64,000 nt of DNA, taken from Tillus elongatus. Its lineage: Eukaryota > Arthropoda > Insecta > Coleoptera > Cleridae. Shown here piece by piece: positions 17,248 to 53,811 of the stretch. The position numbers were made by a program, and so were the translations under genes. Position 1 is the stretch's first letter; every line of letters begins with the position of its first letter. The notes beneath the pieces are model-generated. The model saw only the letters and a list, made by a program, of their open reading frames with translations. It was not told the DNA's origin and searched no databases. Location of the stretch: positions 56,918,536-56,982,535 of the forward strand of contig OZ023270.1 of assembly GCA_964006375.1 (NCBI GenBank), written 5' to 3'.

Positions 17248-17680
17248 ATACGAGGGGGTATTGAAGAGTACTTATAAAGTAACGCCGTAATAATTTTTTT
17301 AAGCAAAATTTTCTATATTTAACATACAATAATCTCCTTATGTAAGACTTGCTCACATATTTAGCATAACGTCCATAAAGTAATTTAAAACCCTTTAAAA
17401 AATTATTTTTCTTGGACTTCAAATCACTCCTCATTGTTTGTTGAAAATTGTTTTCTTTCAAATATTTTTTGAGCTTTGGGAATAAATAATAAGTCGCATG
17501 GTGCTAAATGCGGAGAATAGGAGCACGAATCTTGCGGGCAAACTTTTGAACATAAAATTTTTTGGGTCGTGGAGAACTGGAATACTTCCACTATTTCGAT
17601 TGGTCTTTAGTCTCTGGATCATAGTGATGAACCCATGTTTCGTCCATAGTGACAAGGCGACTGAAAAAATTTTAGGAATC
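17248..17680 (-). pseudogene. Mariner transposase fossil (SETMAR-type)
   Basis: On the minus strand, fragments read MDETWVHHYDPETKDQSK (first catalytic Asp block), PKKFYVQKFARKI and, after a deletion, LAPCDYYLFPKLKKYLK, the classic mariner end of the catalytic core. Then comes an ENNFQQTMRSDLKSKKNNFL C-terminal region. The middle, including the second Asp, is deleted. At 17249 'tacgagggggtattgaa' looks like a mariner terminal repeat. No partner terminus was located. Confidence 0.75.
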
Positions 17681-17829
17681 TTAATTATTCACTACTCTTT
17701 TTTTTTAAATCAAAATATACCTTTTTCTCAAACATACCGTTTTCCCATTATATTTCACGTTTGGATGTCAAACTTTGACAGCTTATTTATAAAAACATTG
17801 GATGCTGTACGCCAGAGTCATCTCAGTAG

Positions 17830-17861
17830 ATAACCAGCTAGCATGTTGTCACAGCAACTAG

Positions 17862-17948
<87 letters not shown>

Positions 17949-18370
17949 CATAATCTCCTTGAATATGAATTAACATCGTTTCACAAAACTGGACCCGTTT
18001 CCTAGCATCTGGATGTAGAGCTTGCACTAAAGTAAACTTTTAGTTGTGCATTTTGTGCTTCCACAAGACTTTTTACAGAGGAGTAAGGATTGCCTATGTC
18101 GTTCACTGCAGTTTAAATATAGGCATGTGGATATGCTTCGAAATAAGCCAGGGCAGTTATTTCCTTATCTTTATTTCCGGTCACTGGACTGGGATTAACT
18201 TTGGGTGCTTTAAAAGTAACAAATTCTAGGAAATTTAACTCAATTCTTCTAAACTTCTTTTCACTCATGGGCAGTAGATTAGGATTGAACTCATTAAACC
18301 TTCTACACCTTCTACTAATAATTCAGTTCCATTCTCCATGGATGTTACTATACAGACCAAATTAAATTTT
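17830..18370 (-). pseudogene. DUF4817-type mariner transposase N-terminal fossil
   Basis: Minus-strand reading gives YRRFNEFNPNLLPMSEKKF (helix-turn-helix), LEFVTFKAPKVNPSPVTGN, EITALAYFEAYPHAYI, then [20 protein letters not shown]. This order matches insect mariner transposases with a DUF4817 N-terminus. It ends at GDYDN, where a (TA)n tract begins. Stops and shifts are present and the catalytic domain is absent. Confidence 0.7.
17866..17945. repeat. (TA)n microsatellite
   Basis: A pure TA tract of 80 bp at the break point of the DUF4817 mariner fossil. Confidence 0.95.
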
Positions 18371-18453
18371 GCTTATTGAGAACTTTCCAGGCTAACTACA
18401 GATATCTCGTTCATCACATTAGTTTTCTCAGTAGCTTTTGATGAAAAAAAAAT

Positions 18454-19021
18454 TGGGAACGCAGCAAGTGCATTATAGTAGTGAATTTTCATAAGAATTG
18501 TACACTATTAGTAAGATATCCTATTAAAACTCATTTTTTAAATTTAAATGGACCTTGGAGATCGGTTTTAGAGTCCCAGTTAGTGATTATTTGAAAAAAT
18601 TTATATTTTATATGGAGCTAAAAAATTAAAATTTGGTCTTAGATATAATATGTACTGCAAGTGTTTTTAAAAAATTGTGTTGCAAATTTCGTTAAACCTG
18701 CAAAAGTTTTTCAGAAAAAAATTCATTATTTACAAAAGGAATGCACCTGTCAAATTATAAATATGACAGGTATTTTTCCATATTAATTGCTTGGATGGTT
18801 TTGTTTTAGTCAACCCATCCAGTTTTGGCAAACAATAAACAACAAAAAAGGCTTTTTAGAACAAATTTTTAGTTATTCGCGAAGCTCAATATGTTATATT
18901 CCTTTAATTTAGTACCCACGCGCGTTTACATAGGTGTTACTATGGTTCAAGATTGAAGATTCTGGCTTAATGGGAAATTTATTGAGCTATCGGATTTGAA
19001 ATATTTTTACGAAAATTTTCT
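18454..19021 (-). mobile_element. Variant HINE, minus strand
   Basis: It begins with the reverse of the HINE 3' end (GAACGCAGCAAGTGC then GTGAATTTTC) at 18454. It then runs into a body unlike the main family ('ttggagatcggttttag', 'tcaaattataaatatgacag', 'ggttttgttttagtcaaccc'). The same body is found in inverse orientation at 20213-20495. Confidence 0.6.
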
Positions 19022-19027
19022 ACCACA

Positions 19028-19100
<73 letters not shown>

Positions 19101-20212
19101 ACCGATAACTCAAAAAATAATGGGGCAATTTTTATTAAAATTGGTGAGTACCTTCCTTTTGCAAGTGGCTTGGATGAGTTCGTTATCCAGAAAAATCGGC
19201 CCAGGTTTTCCCGGAAAATTTTGTGTTTTCTTTTGAAAAAAAATTATAACTCCGAAAGTAACAAATGGCAGCCAAATTTGGTTCGCAGGTTTATATCATT
19301 ATGTGTAAATTACCTACCAAAATTTAGCGCTGTACGTTGAAAGACAAAAAAGTTATGGGCATTTAAAGAAAAATAAATTAACGTTTTCCTCAAAACGGCA
19401 AAGTCGCGATTTAAAACGTCAAAATTGGCAACATTTAGGCAAAGAACCTGAAACTAATACGAGCTATGGAAAGGAAATGTCTCATGAAGAATGTTTTACA
19501 AAGCCTGAAGTCTTAGCTTCAACCGTCATTGTCCTTCATTTTACTAAAATGTTTTCAGAAAATTCATTTCAAATAGACCCTTTCTCTGATGTTTTGGCAG
19601 TAGTCTTAGCTATAGAGTTTATCATTTAATGGTATATAATTTTTATCGAATTTTCGTAAAAAATCAATAAAGCTCAATATATCCGTTATTATACAAGATA
19701 CGAAAAAAATTGTATACATTAATTATAGGGTGTCTTGAGCTACATCTTAAAAAATGTTTCTACAATCACAGGATGGCCCATAAGTCGTTGGTGATACAAA
19801 TTCTCTCTTTTTTTTTTTTTAATCGAACACGCCTTATGTTATTGCATTTTTGCATTTTTCAACCAAATATAATGCATGTTTGTAAGAAAACAAATTCGGG
19901 ACGCAGCAAGTGCGTTATGCTAGCGAATTTTCTTTAAATGCTTCAAATTGGAATAACTCAATTTGCTATTAATCTATAAGGTTGGCCAAGAAACTAGTTT
20001 TTTCGGGAACACTTTAAGTTTACTTTCGGAAATTTTTGTACATTTTCAAACAATAAAGTTATTTTGGTGTAACATGGCACCTTGTTTCTACTACATTGGT
20101 TATACTGGTAACCAAATTTGATGCCTGCTTTCTTAAAAAAACACACACATATTTGCTATTAAAAACATTTAAATGAAAATTCATTACCATAACACACTTG
20201 CTGCGTCCAGAC
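19022..20212 (+). mobile_element. HINE copy lacking the 5' end
   Basis: It starts in the TA tract (19030-19097) and continues with the 'cacaccgataactcaaaaa' block and full body to a normal 3' end (ACACACTTGCTGCGTCC at about 20190-20210). The internal inverted 3' copy is at 19890-19930. It appears inserted within an inverted pair of variant HINEs, because 'gttgtttattgtttgc' flanks both sides. Confidence 0.8.
19030..19097. repeat. (TA)n microsatellite
   Basis: A 68-bp TA tract at the left end of the HINE. Confidence 0.95.
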
Positions 20213-20495
20213 TTTTGTTGTTTATTGTTTGCAAAAACGAATGGGTTGACTAAAACAAAACCATCCAAGCAATTAATAAGGAAAAATACCTGCCATATTT
20301 ATAATTTGACAGGTACATTCCCTTTGTAATTATTTTTTTCTGAAAAACTTTTACTTTAATGAAATTTGTAAAACCGATCTCCAAGGTTCATTTAAATTTA
20401 AAGAGTTAGTTTTAATAGTATATCTTACTAATAGTGTACAATTCTTATGCAAATTCACTACTATTACGCACTTGCTGTGTCCCAAAATTTTTTAT
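20213..20495 (+). mobile_element. Variant HINE 3' part, plus strand
   Basis: Reverse-complement match to 18454-18860 with a deletion of about 130 bp. It ends 'aaattcactactattacgca' plus CTTGCTGTGTCCC and a T-run. With the left copy it forms an inverted pair enclosing the main-family HINE. Confidence 0.6.
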
Positions 20496-21036
20496 TTATA
20501 GTATACATTTGCATGCTAAAATTAAGCGCTTTTGACCGCAAACTTTGTCCTGGTATTAGGAAGTAAATGATCCAAGGCTGACATTACACAATTCTTAGTT
20601 GATTGTACAGCTCTATCTATAAAATGTTGTGTAAACTAGAGCAACATACTACCTGGTCCTGCACCGAGATGACGTCCCTGTCCTATCTCTCACAACGTTC
20701 TCCAGGCTGATAACCTGCGACAACCTCCATTGTTTACATTTTTATCTACGACCTATTTAAATAGCATAGCGGTACAGATAACGTCATCTGTATTTGTCCA
20801 ACATTGTAGATATTACATTACAGAATCTGAAGTGACGTCGAGGAGTATTTTATTATTAATTTCGAATAACTTTATTTTCCTTTGATCAAACAACTTGACA
20901 ATTGGTACACAACCACGCCTCTCTACGTTCTTTTAAGCTGTAAATATTAGTTTCAATCACTTAGACAATTTGAGAGATATTGCATTTTAAAAAATATTTT
21001 TTTAATTTTTTACTAAGAAAAATTGGCCACTAAGAT
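20496..21036. other. Interval without recognised genes
   Basis: Mixed-composition DNA with no coding signature. The last about 50 bp (20985-21075, 'gaacgaactcatccaagcca') look like a minus-strand scrap of the HINE body directly before the LINE fragment. Confidence 0.5.
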
Positions 21037-22356
21037 TTGAGGAACGAACTCATCCAAGCCATTAGCAAAATAAGGGTAATTCTTCGTCGTATCGCGCGGG
21101 CCAAACTGGCTCATCTACAGAGACAAGCGTGTCTGATGATAACGGGAGCGATAAACACCGCACCATCAGCCGCTCTGAAGGTCCTCCTTAATATTCCACC
21201 TCTTCACATATGGCTGGAGAGGATGGCGATGTGGACAACGTACAGACTAAAACAAACGGCCGACAGCATGCCGAAGGAAGTCAGTCTGGGAGAGTCCAGA
21301 CTCCTCGATGACATTGAGGGTCATGGGATTCTGGGAATGGTCTCAGACTTGATGCCTACAAAGATCAGTAGAGATCTATCTTTCAAGACTGTCCTCCCGG
21401 AAAGGGAGGACTGGGAACGAAACCAAATGACCCTATTGAGAGCCGATCTCTGCTGGTATTCTGACAGCTCCAAAACCAATATGGGAGTAGGAGCCGGTGC
21501 ATATGGGGGCAACACGGATCCTGGACTATCAGCTAGCCTCGGCAAGTATGCAACCATAGACCAGGCAGAAATGTATGCCATCGAGATGTGTGCAAGGGAA
21601 AGTATATAAAACCAGTGCACACATAAATGGATCAAGATATATACAGATAGCCAAGCGGCAATAAAGGCTATTGGTTCCTACCGTTGCAATTCAAGAACGG
21701 TATGGAGTTATAAATCTGCCCACAACGAACTGGGCAGCTGTAATGAGGTGTCGCTGGTCTGGATACCGGGTCACTCGGACCATGATGGCAATGTTGCGGC
21801 TGACACGCTTGCCACGAAGGAGTGGTGCCCAGAGGGACTTTGTCGGACCAGAACCGGTGCTGGGGATAACACCATGCACAGCAAAACACACCTTAAAGAC
21901 CTGGACAGAAAGAATGACAATCCCGCATTGGCAAAGTCTTTATAAAGGCCTTCATAAATGGCCTGTCTGAATCAAGGGCTAAAAAACTTCTAGAGCTAAA
22001 CAGACCTGAGTACTCTAGTCGGCCTGTATACAGGACATTGCCGCTTGCGACCCCACATGCGCCGAATTGGAGTCTGTCAGGAAACTGAATGCCGACTGTG
22101 CATGGAGAGTGACGAGACAGCAGAGCACGTACTGTGTTCCTGTCCAGCGGCGGACAGGACTAGATACCTGCTCTTCGCCAAGACAAAGCTTCCTCCAGAA
22201 GATCTGGATCAACTTTCGCCAACAAAGATTATCGACCTCTGTAGGAGGCTGGCTGTTGGGTGAAATATAGGTCATTAGGCGTGAGCCACAATAGACCTTA
22301 TGGTCGCGGTGGTGGGACCGGTATGGCCCACTCACATTCAAACCTAACCTAACCTA
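21037..22356 (+). pseudogene. LINE 3' fragment: RT end and RNase H (I/LOA-like)
   Basis: The first reading frame (to 21609) has the post-RT segment LAHLQRQACLMITGA, typical of LINEs with RNase H. The RNase H domain follows: WYSDSSKTNMGVGAGAYGG, DQAEMYAIEMC, IYTDSQAAIKAIG after a stop at 21608, and VSLVWIPGHSDHDGN. Next is a C-terminal CRLCMESDETAEHVLCSC zinc-binding-like motif. The 3' UTR has 'gtgagccacaatagaccttatggtcgcggtggtggg', ending in AACCTAACCTAACC. It is 5'-truncated, with one stop and at least two frameshifts. It is related to, but distinct from, the intact LINE at 55287. Confidence 0.85.
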
Positions 22357-22998
22357 GTTGGCGCTGCTCTCAACCAAGTAGGCAGCTGCAATGAGGTGTC
22401 ACTGGTCTGGATATCGGCTCACTCAGACTTTGCTGGCAATGTAGCGGCCAACACGCTTGCCAGGGGTGGTGCCCAGGAGTATTGGACCAGAACCTGTGCT
22501 GGGGATATCATCACACACAGCAAAACGCATCTTAAAGACCTGGACAGATAGGAGGACAATCCAGCAATGGCAAAATCTGCCACAATTAGCACACTCTAAG
22601 GCCTTCATAAATGACCTTTCAGAGTCAATGGATAAAAGACTTCTAACGCTAAACAGACAACTGAGAACTTTGGTCGGCCTGTATACTGGACACTGCCGCT
22701 TGCGTTACCACATGCACCAAATTGGTCTCAGTCAAAAGACCGAGTGCCAGCTGTGCATGGAGAGTGACGAACCAGCAGAGCATGTGCTATGTTCCTGTCC
22801 GGTTGCAGGGAGGACAAGACACTGGTCTTTGGCAAGACATAGCTTGCACCAGAAGATTTGAGTCAGCTTTCGCCCACAAAAATTGTCGACCTCTGTAGTA
22901 GGCTGAATTTGTTGGGTGAAATATAAGACAATTAGGCGTGAGCCACAATAGGAGGGGCCGTTATGACCCACTCACAATTTAACCTAACCCAACCTAGT
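22357..22998 (+). pseudogene. Second LINE 3' fragment in tandem
   Basis: A shorter, 5'-truncated copy of the same family starts inside RNase H (GSCNEVSLVWISAHS) and runs through CQLCMESDEPAEHVLCSC to the same 3' UTR and an AACCTAACCCAACC tail. It begins immediately after the tail of the first copy, so the two are head-to-tail. It is broken by frameshifts. Confidence 0.85.
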
Positions 22999-23004
22999 AG
23001 GCGC

Positions 23005-23160
23005 ACACAATAACTTTCGAGCAAATTGAAATATCATCTTCAAATTTGGTATCCAGTTAGCACCCGATAAATGAACGCTTCGAATTGTTTTTAGGTAAGA
23101 CTGCTTCAGAGGGTAGGGGATAAATGAGGGGCGATTTGGTGAAAATTGAAATTTTTAAGA
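23005..23160 (+). repeat. Interspersed repeat (matches 50653-50815)
   Basis: About 155 bp shared with 50653-50815: 'atcttcaaatttggta', 'ccagttagcacccga', 'aacgcttcgaattgttttta', 'gaggtaggggataaat'. No coding capacity. Class unknown. Confidence 0.7.
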
Positions 23161-23320
23161 AATTTTTCGTAAAATGTACTCCTTTCGGTGGCACACCAAA
23201 TGTATATGGGTGTATTCGTGCAATCACTAACATATAAGATTTTGCAGCTTCTGTTAGACTGTATAGTTAATATACAATTCTGATTTAACAATTCAAGTAT
23301 TTCTGTATGGTATTTTTCTC

Positions 23321-23542
23321 TTGCAAAACGGGTCCTATACCCTGTATATGCCAGAACATTTGCATCCATCACCAATTGCAGTAAAGAAAGTTCAAGCAGC
23401 AGCACTGAAGCTGCTGTGTGTGATCGACACTGCCATTATGACTCACACAGTATATCTAGACACTGATAAACCATATGGAAAAGAAATATTTTGTAATCAA
23501 ATTCTTATAAGCGAGACACTTATAGATTGTCTAATATCTTAA
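23321..23542 (+). CDS. Short open frame, unassigned
   Basis: A 73-codon frame with balanced codon use (PSPIAVKKVQAAALKLL, DKPYGKEIFCNQILISETLI), followed by AATAAA near 23561. It runs convergently toward the HSPBP1 3' end. It could be the last exon of a neighbouring plus-strand gene, or chance. I do not recognise the protein, and no clear splice acceptor decides the start. Confidence 0.2.
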   Translation: MQNGSYTLYMPEHLHPSPIAVKKVQAAALKLLCVIDTAIMTHTVYLDTDKPYGKEIFCNQILISETLIDCLIS

Positions 23543-23592
23543 AACATGCATTATGAGATTAATAAAGAAACAATCCAAGCTTAATTGAGTTT

Positions 23593-23598
23593 TTTATT
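23593..23598 (-). terminator. HSPBP1: Polyadenylation signal of HSPBP1
   Basis: AATAAA on the minus strand, about 150 bp after the HSPBP1 stop codon. A plus-strand AATAAA lies about 35 bp away at 23561, pointing the other way. Confidence 0.6.
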
Positions 23599-23744
23599 TC
23601 TATAGAATCCAAAATTAAAAGTAACTTAATACAATCTGCTATAAAAAAATTAGTTATGATAATGCTGAATAAGCTTACTGGACATCTTTACTCATGTTTC
23701 CCCAGGTTTAACAGATGTTATAAAAAAGTAGAAGATATAAAAAA

Positions 23745-49130
<25,386 letters not shown>

Positions 49131-49835
49131 CTAAACAGTAAAATAATAAAATATTTTTAATATGATATATTAATGGTGATAAAATCTTCTGCAGTTTTTT
49201 TATGAGTACTTCCCAACTAACAAAAATGTTCTATAATTTTTAAATAATAGTGCAATTTTGTTGTGTTACTGTTATATTACTGCTCTTCGAAAGCAGTTGT
49301 ATTCTATTAAGACTGCAAAGGTGAGTATTTAGCTTCTCGCAGCAAAATGCTTCTTTATATTTATTGTTAGAATGTTCTTAGAGCAGAATTATAAAACATT
49401 ATAGAGATTTTGTTTTTCGTTGTTTTGTAAACGTCTATACAACAATATATTAGCTTACAGAACAAAATTGTTCTGTAATGGCTTTATAACAACGATCTTC
49501 CAAACATATCTGTCAAGGTGCAAACATTTATAAAGCTTTTCTTTAAGTGATTATGTGAGCAATTATAAAACAGTTTTGTTAACATTTTCTACGATACAAT
49601 ATAGCTGCAAATAACACAGTCTACTTAAACGCAGGTGTTAAAAAACTATTTTATTGTTGGATGGAAAGCGACTGTAATATACACTTAGAAAACAATTATA
49701 GTACAAAATTATACCTTTGCATAAAAGTGCGTTCGCTGGGATCTTTATAAAACATTATAGCTTTTGTAAAAAGCACCGTTATATACTTTTAATTTCGTTG
49801 CAAGTTGTGTATTCTGTAGCGTGTAATTTCTAAAC

Positions 49836-50042
49836 ATGTTCAATCTGCAATCAATAAATAAATGGAAACAGGTAAAAAGAAGCGGTGCTTTTCGAAGGAA
49901 AGTCAATAAATATAAAAATATTTTAGAAAGTAGCAAATTTGTTAATAAACATCTTAGTAGTGTTTTACATAGTAAGCAGCACAACAAACAACAATTTGGG
50001 TTTGAGGTTAAGTCACATTGCTACTACATTTATGTTGCATAA
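49836..50042 (+). CDS. Basic 68-codon open frame in the unclassified transposon
   Basis: Reads INKWKQVKRSGAFRRKVNKY then KNILESSKFVNKHLSSVL, strongly basic at the N-terminus and coding-like. It could be the first exon of a transposon protein. I do not recognise the family, and no downstream exon was assigned. Confidence 0.35.
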   Translation: MFNLQSINKWKQVKRSGAFRRKVNKYKNILESSKFVNKHLSSVLHSKQHNKQQFGFEVKSHCYYIYVA

Positions 50043-50652
50043 ATATCGCAGCTAAGGCGAGTTTAGCACTATACTGATGTGTAAGTGTTGCCGAAAATGC
50101 TTTTATAGAAGAATTAAATATACCATATGTGCTATAGAGCTACGCGCAGGTCTTTCTCGGTGCAGCAATGGGAAACATATTATTGTAAAGCTCTATAAGC
50201 GCTGTTTGTGTAACAATCTGCTTACTGCACCATCTGAAGCCACACTGTCAATATGAACATCAGTTTGCCCAAATATTAGGGCACATGACCGTACTTAGCC
50301 ATAAATAGTTGTTAATGGTTAGTTACCCATGATCATGATACAACAAGTAGAGATATTACACCTATGAATTATATGGTTTTCGCAGAACCACGTGCATGAT
50401 GTCATGTGTTTTTAATGGAGTTTGACAGTTGAATGTATCGTCTCTTGTCTTCCTCTAAACATGCGACTAACGTGTTACAGAGATTAGGAAAACGTTGTTT
50501 ATTAGATTTAGATATGTATTTCAATAATTTTTGTGTACACACGCAAAGTATAATTTTTTTTTTGGGTAACAGCGTAAAAGGTCTCAAAACATATGGAAAA
50601 CTTGATTCTGGAACGAAATTTGTTTGTCTGCCGGTCTCTTGTTAGGTCGGTC

Positions 50653-50815
50653 TCTCTGTTAATAGGTGCAATAACTTTCGAATGAAATGATGTATCATCT
50701 TCAAATTTGGTACCCAGTTAGCACCCGACAAGGAACGCTTCGAATTGTTTTTAGGCAAGATCACTTCAGGAGGTAGGGGATAAATAAGGGATGATTTGGT
50801 GGAAATTCTCATTTT
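50653..50815 (+). repeat. Interspersed repeat (matches 23005-23160)
   Basis: Shares 'ataactttcga', 'cccagttagcacccga' and 'ggggataaat' with the 23-kb copy. Here it lies inside the unclassified DNA transposon. Confidence 0.7.
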
Positions 50816-52479
50816 TTCAATAAAACTCGGGTAATACGTTTCAAAAGTTTATGGGTACAGGAATACAAATATTTTCTTTGTGGTCAACTCATGGCCCCTA
50901 AATTCATTCAATGAGAATGTCTTTCTAAAGAGAATAAATTATCACAGCTATGTGGAAGTCATGATTCAATTTGTAGCACTATGTAACTTATACCATAAAA
51001 ATGAACTTATTAGCTCAAACCTTTCGAACGTTATTGTGTTTCCAAAATAATTCTGCGCACATACACATCCTCACACACAAACGTGCACGCATTAAGATCC
51101 GAAATTATTTTGCGACTTAAAATTAAAGTGAAGAAATTGGCTTTGTTATTATTAACTGCAGGGGATTATAGTAAAATGAAAATATCAAAATCCTAAAACT
51201 TTTTGATCCCTTATAGGAATGGGGAGAAAAAATGTAGTAATAATGTAAAGCATACATAGAGACTTGGCAAATATCGGTGGGGCTAGTCTACTTTTACTGT
51301 AAAAGCCAAACTTTAAAATTGACAATAAAAGTCAATGCCAAGCCTACTTTATTTTGGCTTAAATACGTCTCTGTTCATATTACAGGTTTTAATATATCGT
51401 CTGTAGCAGTGTCTTAAGAGATAAAATAGTTCTGTAATGGTTGCAGTCGTGATAAAAGTGATTTATAAAGCAGACTCCATGTTTTTATGCAATTCCTGTA
51501 TTTGTTTGGTAGCCATCTTACACGAAAAAAAATCAATTAATAAATATAGAAATATTTGTGACCTGACAATTTTTAAAATATATTATGAATATAAAACATG
51601 CGAAATGTATAACAGAATGGGTTTAGGTCAATCAAATTAAAAAATAATAATAATAATTTCGAGTTGATTTTTACAAATTAAGGAAATATTCATTATTTCG
51701 AGGGCCCTTCAAAATTTATCGTATATGTAGCATATTTTACACAGAAAATTTTTCTTCGCAGGTGAAATCTATCTTGCTGGTAGCCAAAAGGAGACTTTTT
51801 GAGTTTAATTTTCACACCATACTAACATTATTTCTTACGCCATCATATTTTAGTACTTATATTACTTTCATAATATTAGAGAACAATTTTAGGATAAAAT
51901 AGTTCTAACAAAAACATTTAAAAGACATATCACTCTTATAGGTATTGCTGTATGCAACGAAAAGTTGCAAAGTAAACTATAAAGAAATTCTAATAAAACA
52001 TGTTTTATAGTAACTGTATTAAGGCTCTATAACTGGCACCATGCTAAATGATTTTTAGTTTTATTATTGTTCCTTATAAAACTGTTTTTTAAGTATCGTA
52101 TATCATATTCTTTTACAGCTCGGTAAACATTTCTAAAACTATTCTAACACCTTACACATCCCTTATAAAATAAACTAAAGAACTAAAGTGTTGTATAAAC
52201 CTGCGCCCATTTTGCGTTTATAAGCGTTGTAGAAACGTTACCAAAACGTTTATAGGAACAGTCATGTTTTATAAAAACTGTTTTATAAACGTTCTTATGA
52301 CTACAATAAAACATCAAATTGCTAGTTGGGTTGTAGATGTGTAACGCTGCTACTTAAGCTCCCCATTCAAATGCTCGAATCCGTACACTCATTAAGTGAT
52401 TGAAAATCAACTGTATTGTTGTGAATTTCATATTATTTTTATAACAGATACATAGTGTGTTGAGAATACAGACCCTTGT

Positions 52480-53365
52480 GTAGATACCACCATTTATTTT
52501 ATTTATTTTAAATACACACTTCAACAGTATTAATATGCCAAATTAAGGATCAGGAATGACCAAAATGAAAATATAATACAGAAAAAGTGTTAACATATAA
52601 AGGCTTTGATACGCTCCAGTAAGATCACATACTTCCGTGTGGAACTAAAATTCAGCCTTACATCAGCAGCTTTACAACAAAAAATATCCAGGTTGCTTTG
52701 ATTAGCTAACCAAACATGGCACATACTAAGAATTCGTGATGATCACAATCGCCATGCACGCACCGCTATAGGATAAAATGTGTCAAGAAACCGACATTGC
52801 AACCTAGGGACATTAAAATTTAATTGCTCCAATAGAGCTGATCAGTGGATAACATTATTGACTCATTTGTACAGAAACAATGAAGAACTACACCTTCCAT
52901 GTTCTTCCAAACTTAACAAATTTAAATGCTGAACATATTGTGGAAATCCAATACAAGGATATCAACCATCCACTTTAGAACAATGAATGTTTCTTTGAAG
53001 ATATTTAAAGCTAAGTATGTGTGGGGCCCAAACAACTGAAGCATATTCAAGATGGGATCTTACCAAGATACAGTACAGAAGCAGCAATGTGTCGGTAGAA
53101 GAAAAGCTTCTACTATTTCTGATCAGGAAGCAAAGTCTTTTATAAGCTGAAGTGATCGTCTGCTCAAAGTGACTACAGTCAAAGACATAACACCAAGATC
53201 TTTGGCTGTATTTGAACAATCAAGGGCACAATTCTGTATCTGGTAGTCAAATAGGATTGGTTTTTTTTTACAGGTAAAACACATAACACAGCATTTGCTG
53301 ACATGCAGCACAAGACCACTATCACTACACCAGCTGTCAAGCTCCCGAAGATTTCTTTGCAGTTT
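52480..53365 (-). pseudogene. LINE-B 3' part (RT end), split from 63021-63640
   Basis: Minus strand reads LRELDSWCSDSGLVLHVSKC, then FTCKKKPILFDYQ, TAKDLGV and AYKRLCFLIRNSRSFSSTD, ILVRSHLEYASVVWAPH: the RT thumb of a CR1/jockey-group LINE. It ends near 52490 with an A/T-rich tail. The coding text continues directly from the YADDIKIYS block at 63021-63100, so both are one LINE opened by the HINE. Frameshifts are present. Confidence 0.8.
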
Positions 53366-53500
53366 TTAGTGAATTTTCTTTAAAAAAATTCACCAATGAA
53401 TAGATCCCGACTTTTTAATTTAAAAAAAAAAAATGTCTTCAAATGAGCGCTAATTAGGCCCCCTAGAACACATATTCGGGGTCAGTTTCAATTTTTATAT

Positions 53501-53604
<104 letters not shown>

Positions 53605-53811
53605 CTTTATTAGCCTTTGATCAAGTACATACATACTACAGGCACATCAAAGAATTAGAAAAACATAAAATGTCAGTCTTAAATAATTACAAAAACGGAA
53701 TTCAAAAAATAACAACACCATTTTACATACAGAATCAACTACAGAAATACACAATCAGTTTACATTAAACCTAAATTTACAGTTACAACGGTGATATTTT
53801 TACAGCCATTA

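Larger units (their letters stand above)
49212..52330 (+). mobile_element. Unclassified DNA transposon with CCCAACTA termini
   Basis: Imperfect TIRs of about 26 bp: CCCAACTAACAAAAATGTTC at 49212 and, on the minus strand from 52330, CCCAACTAGCAATTTGATGT. The motif TTATAAAAC or its reverse recurs many times in both subterminal regions (about 49240-49760 and 51880-52300). One basic open frame is at 49836-50042. No known transposase domain was recognised. The element is about 3.1 kb. Confidence 0.6.

Noticed and set aside
22345..22356. Telomeric repeat array (AACCT)n
   Set aside because: Only two to three units at LINE 3' ends; better explained as a retroposon tail.
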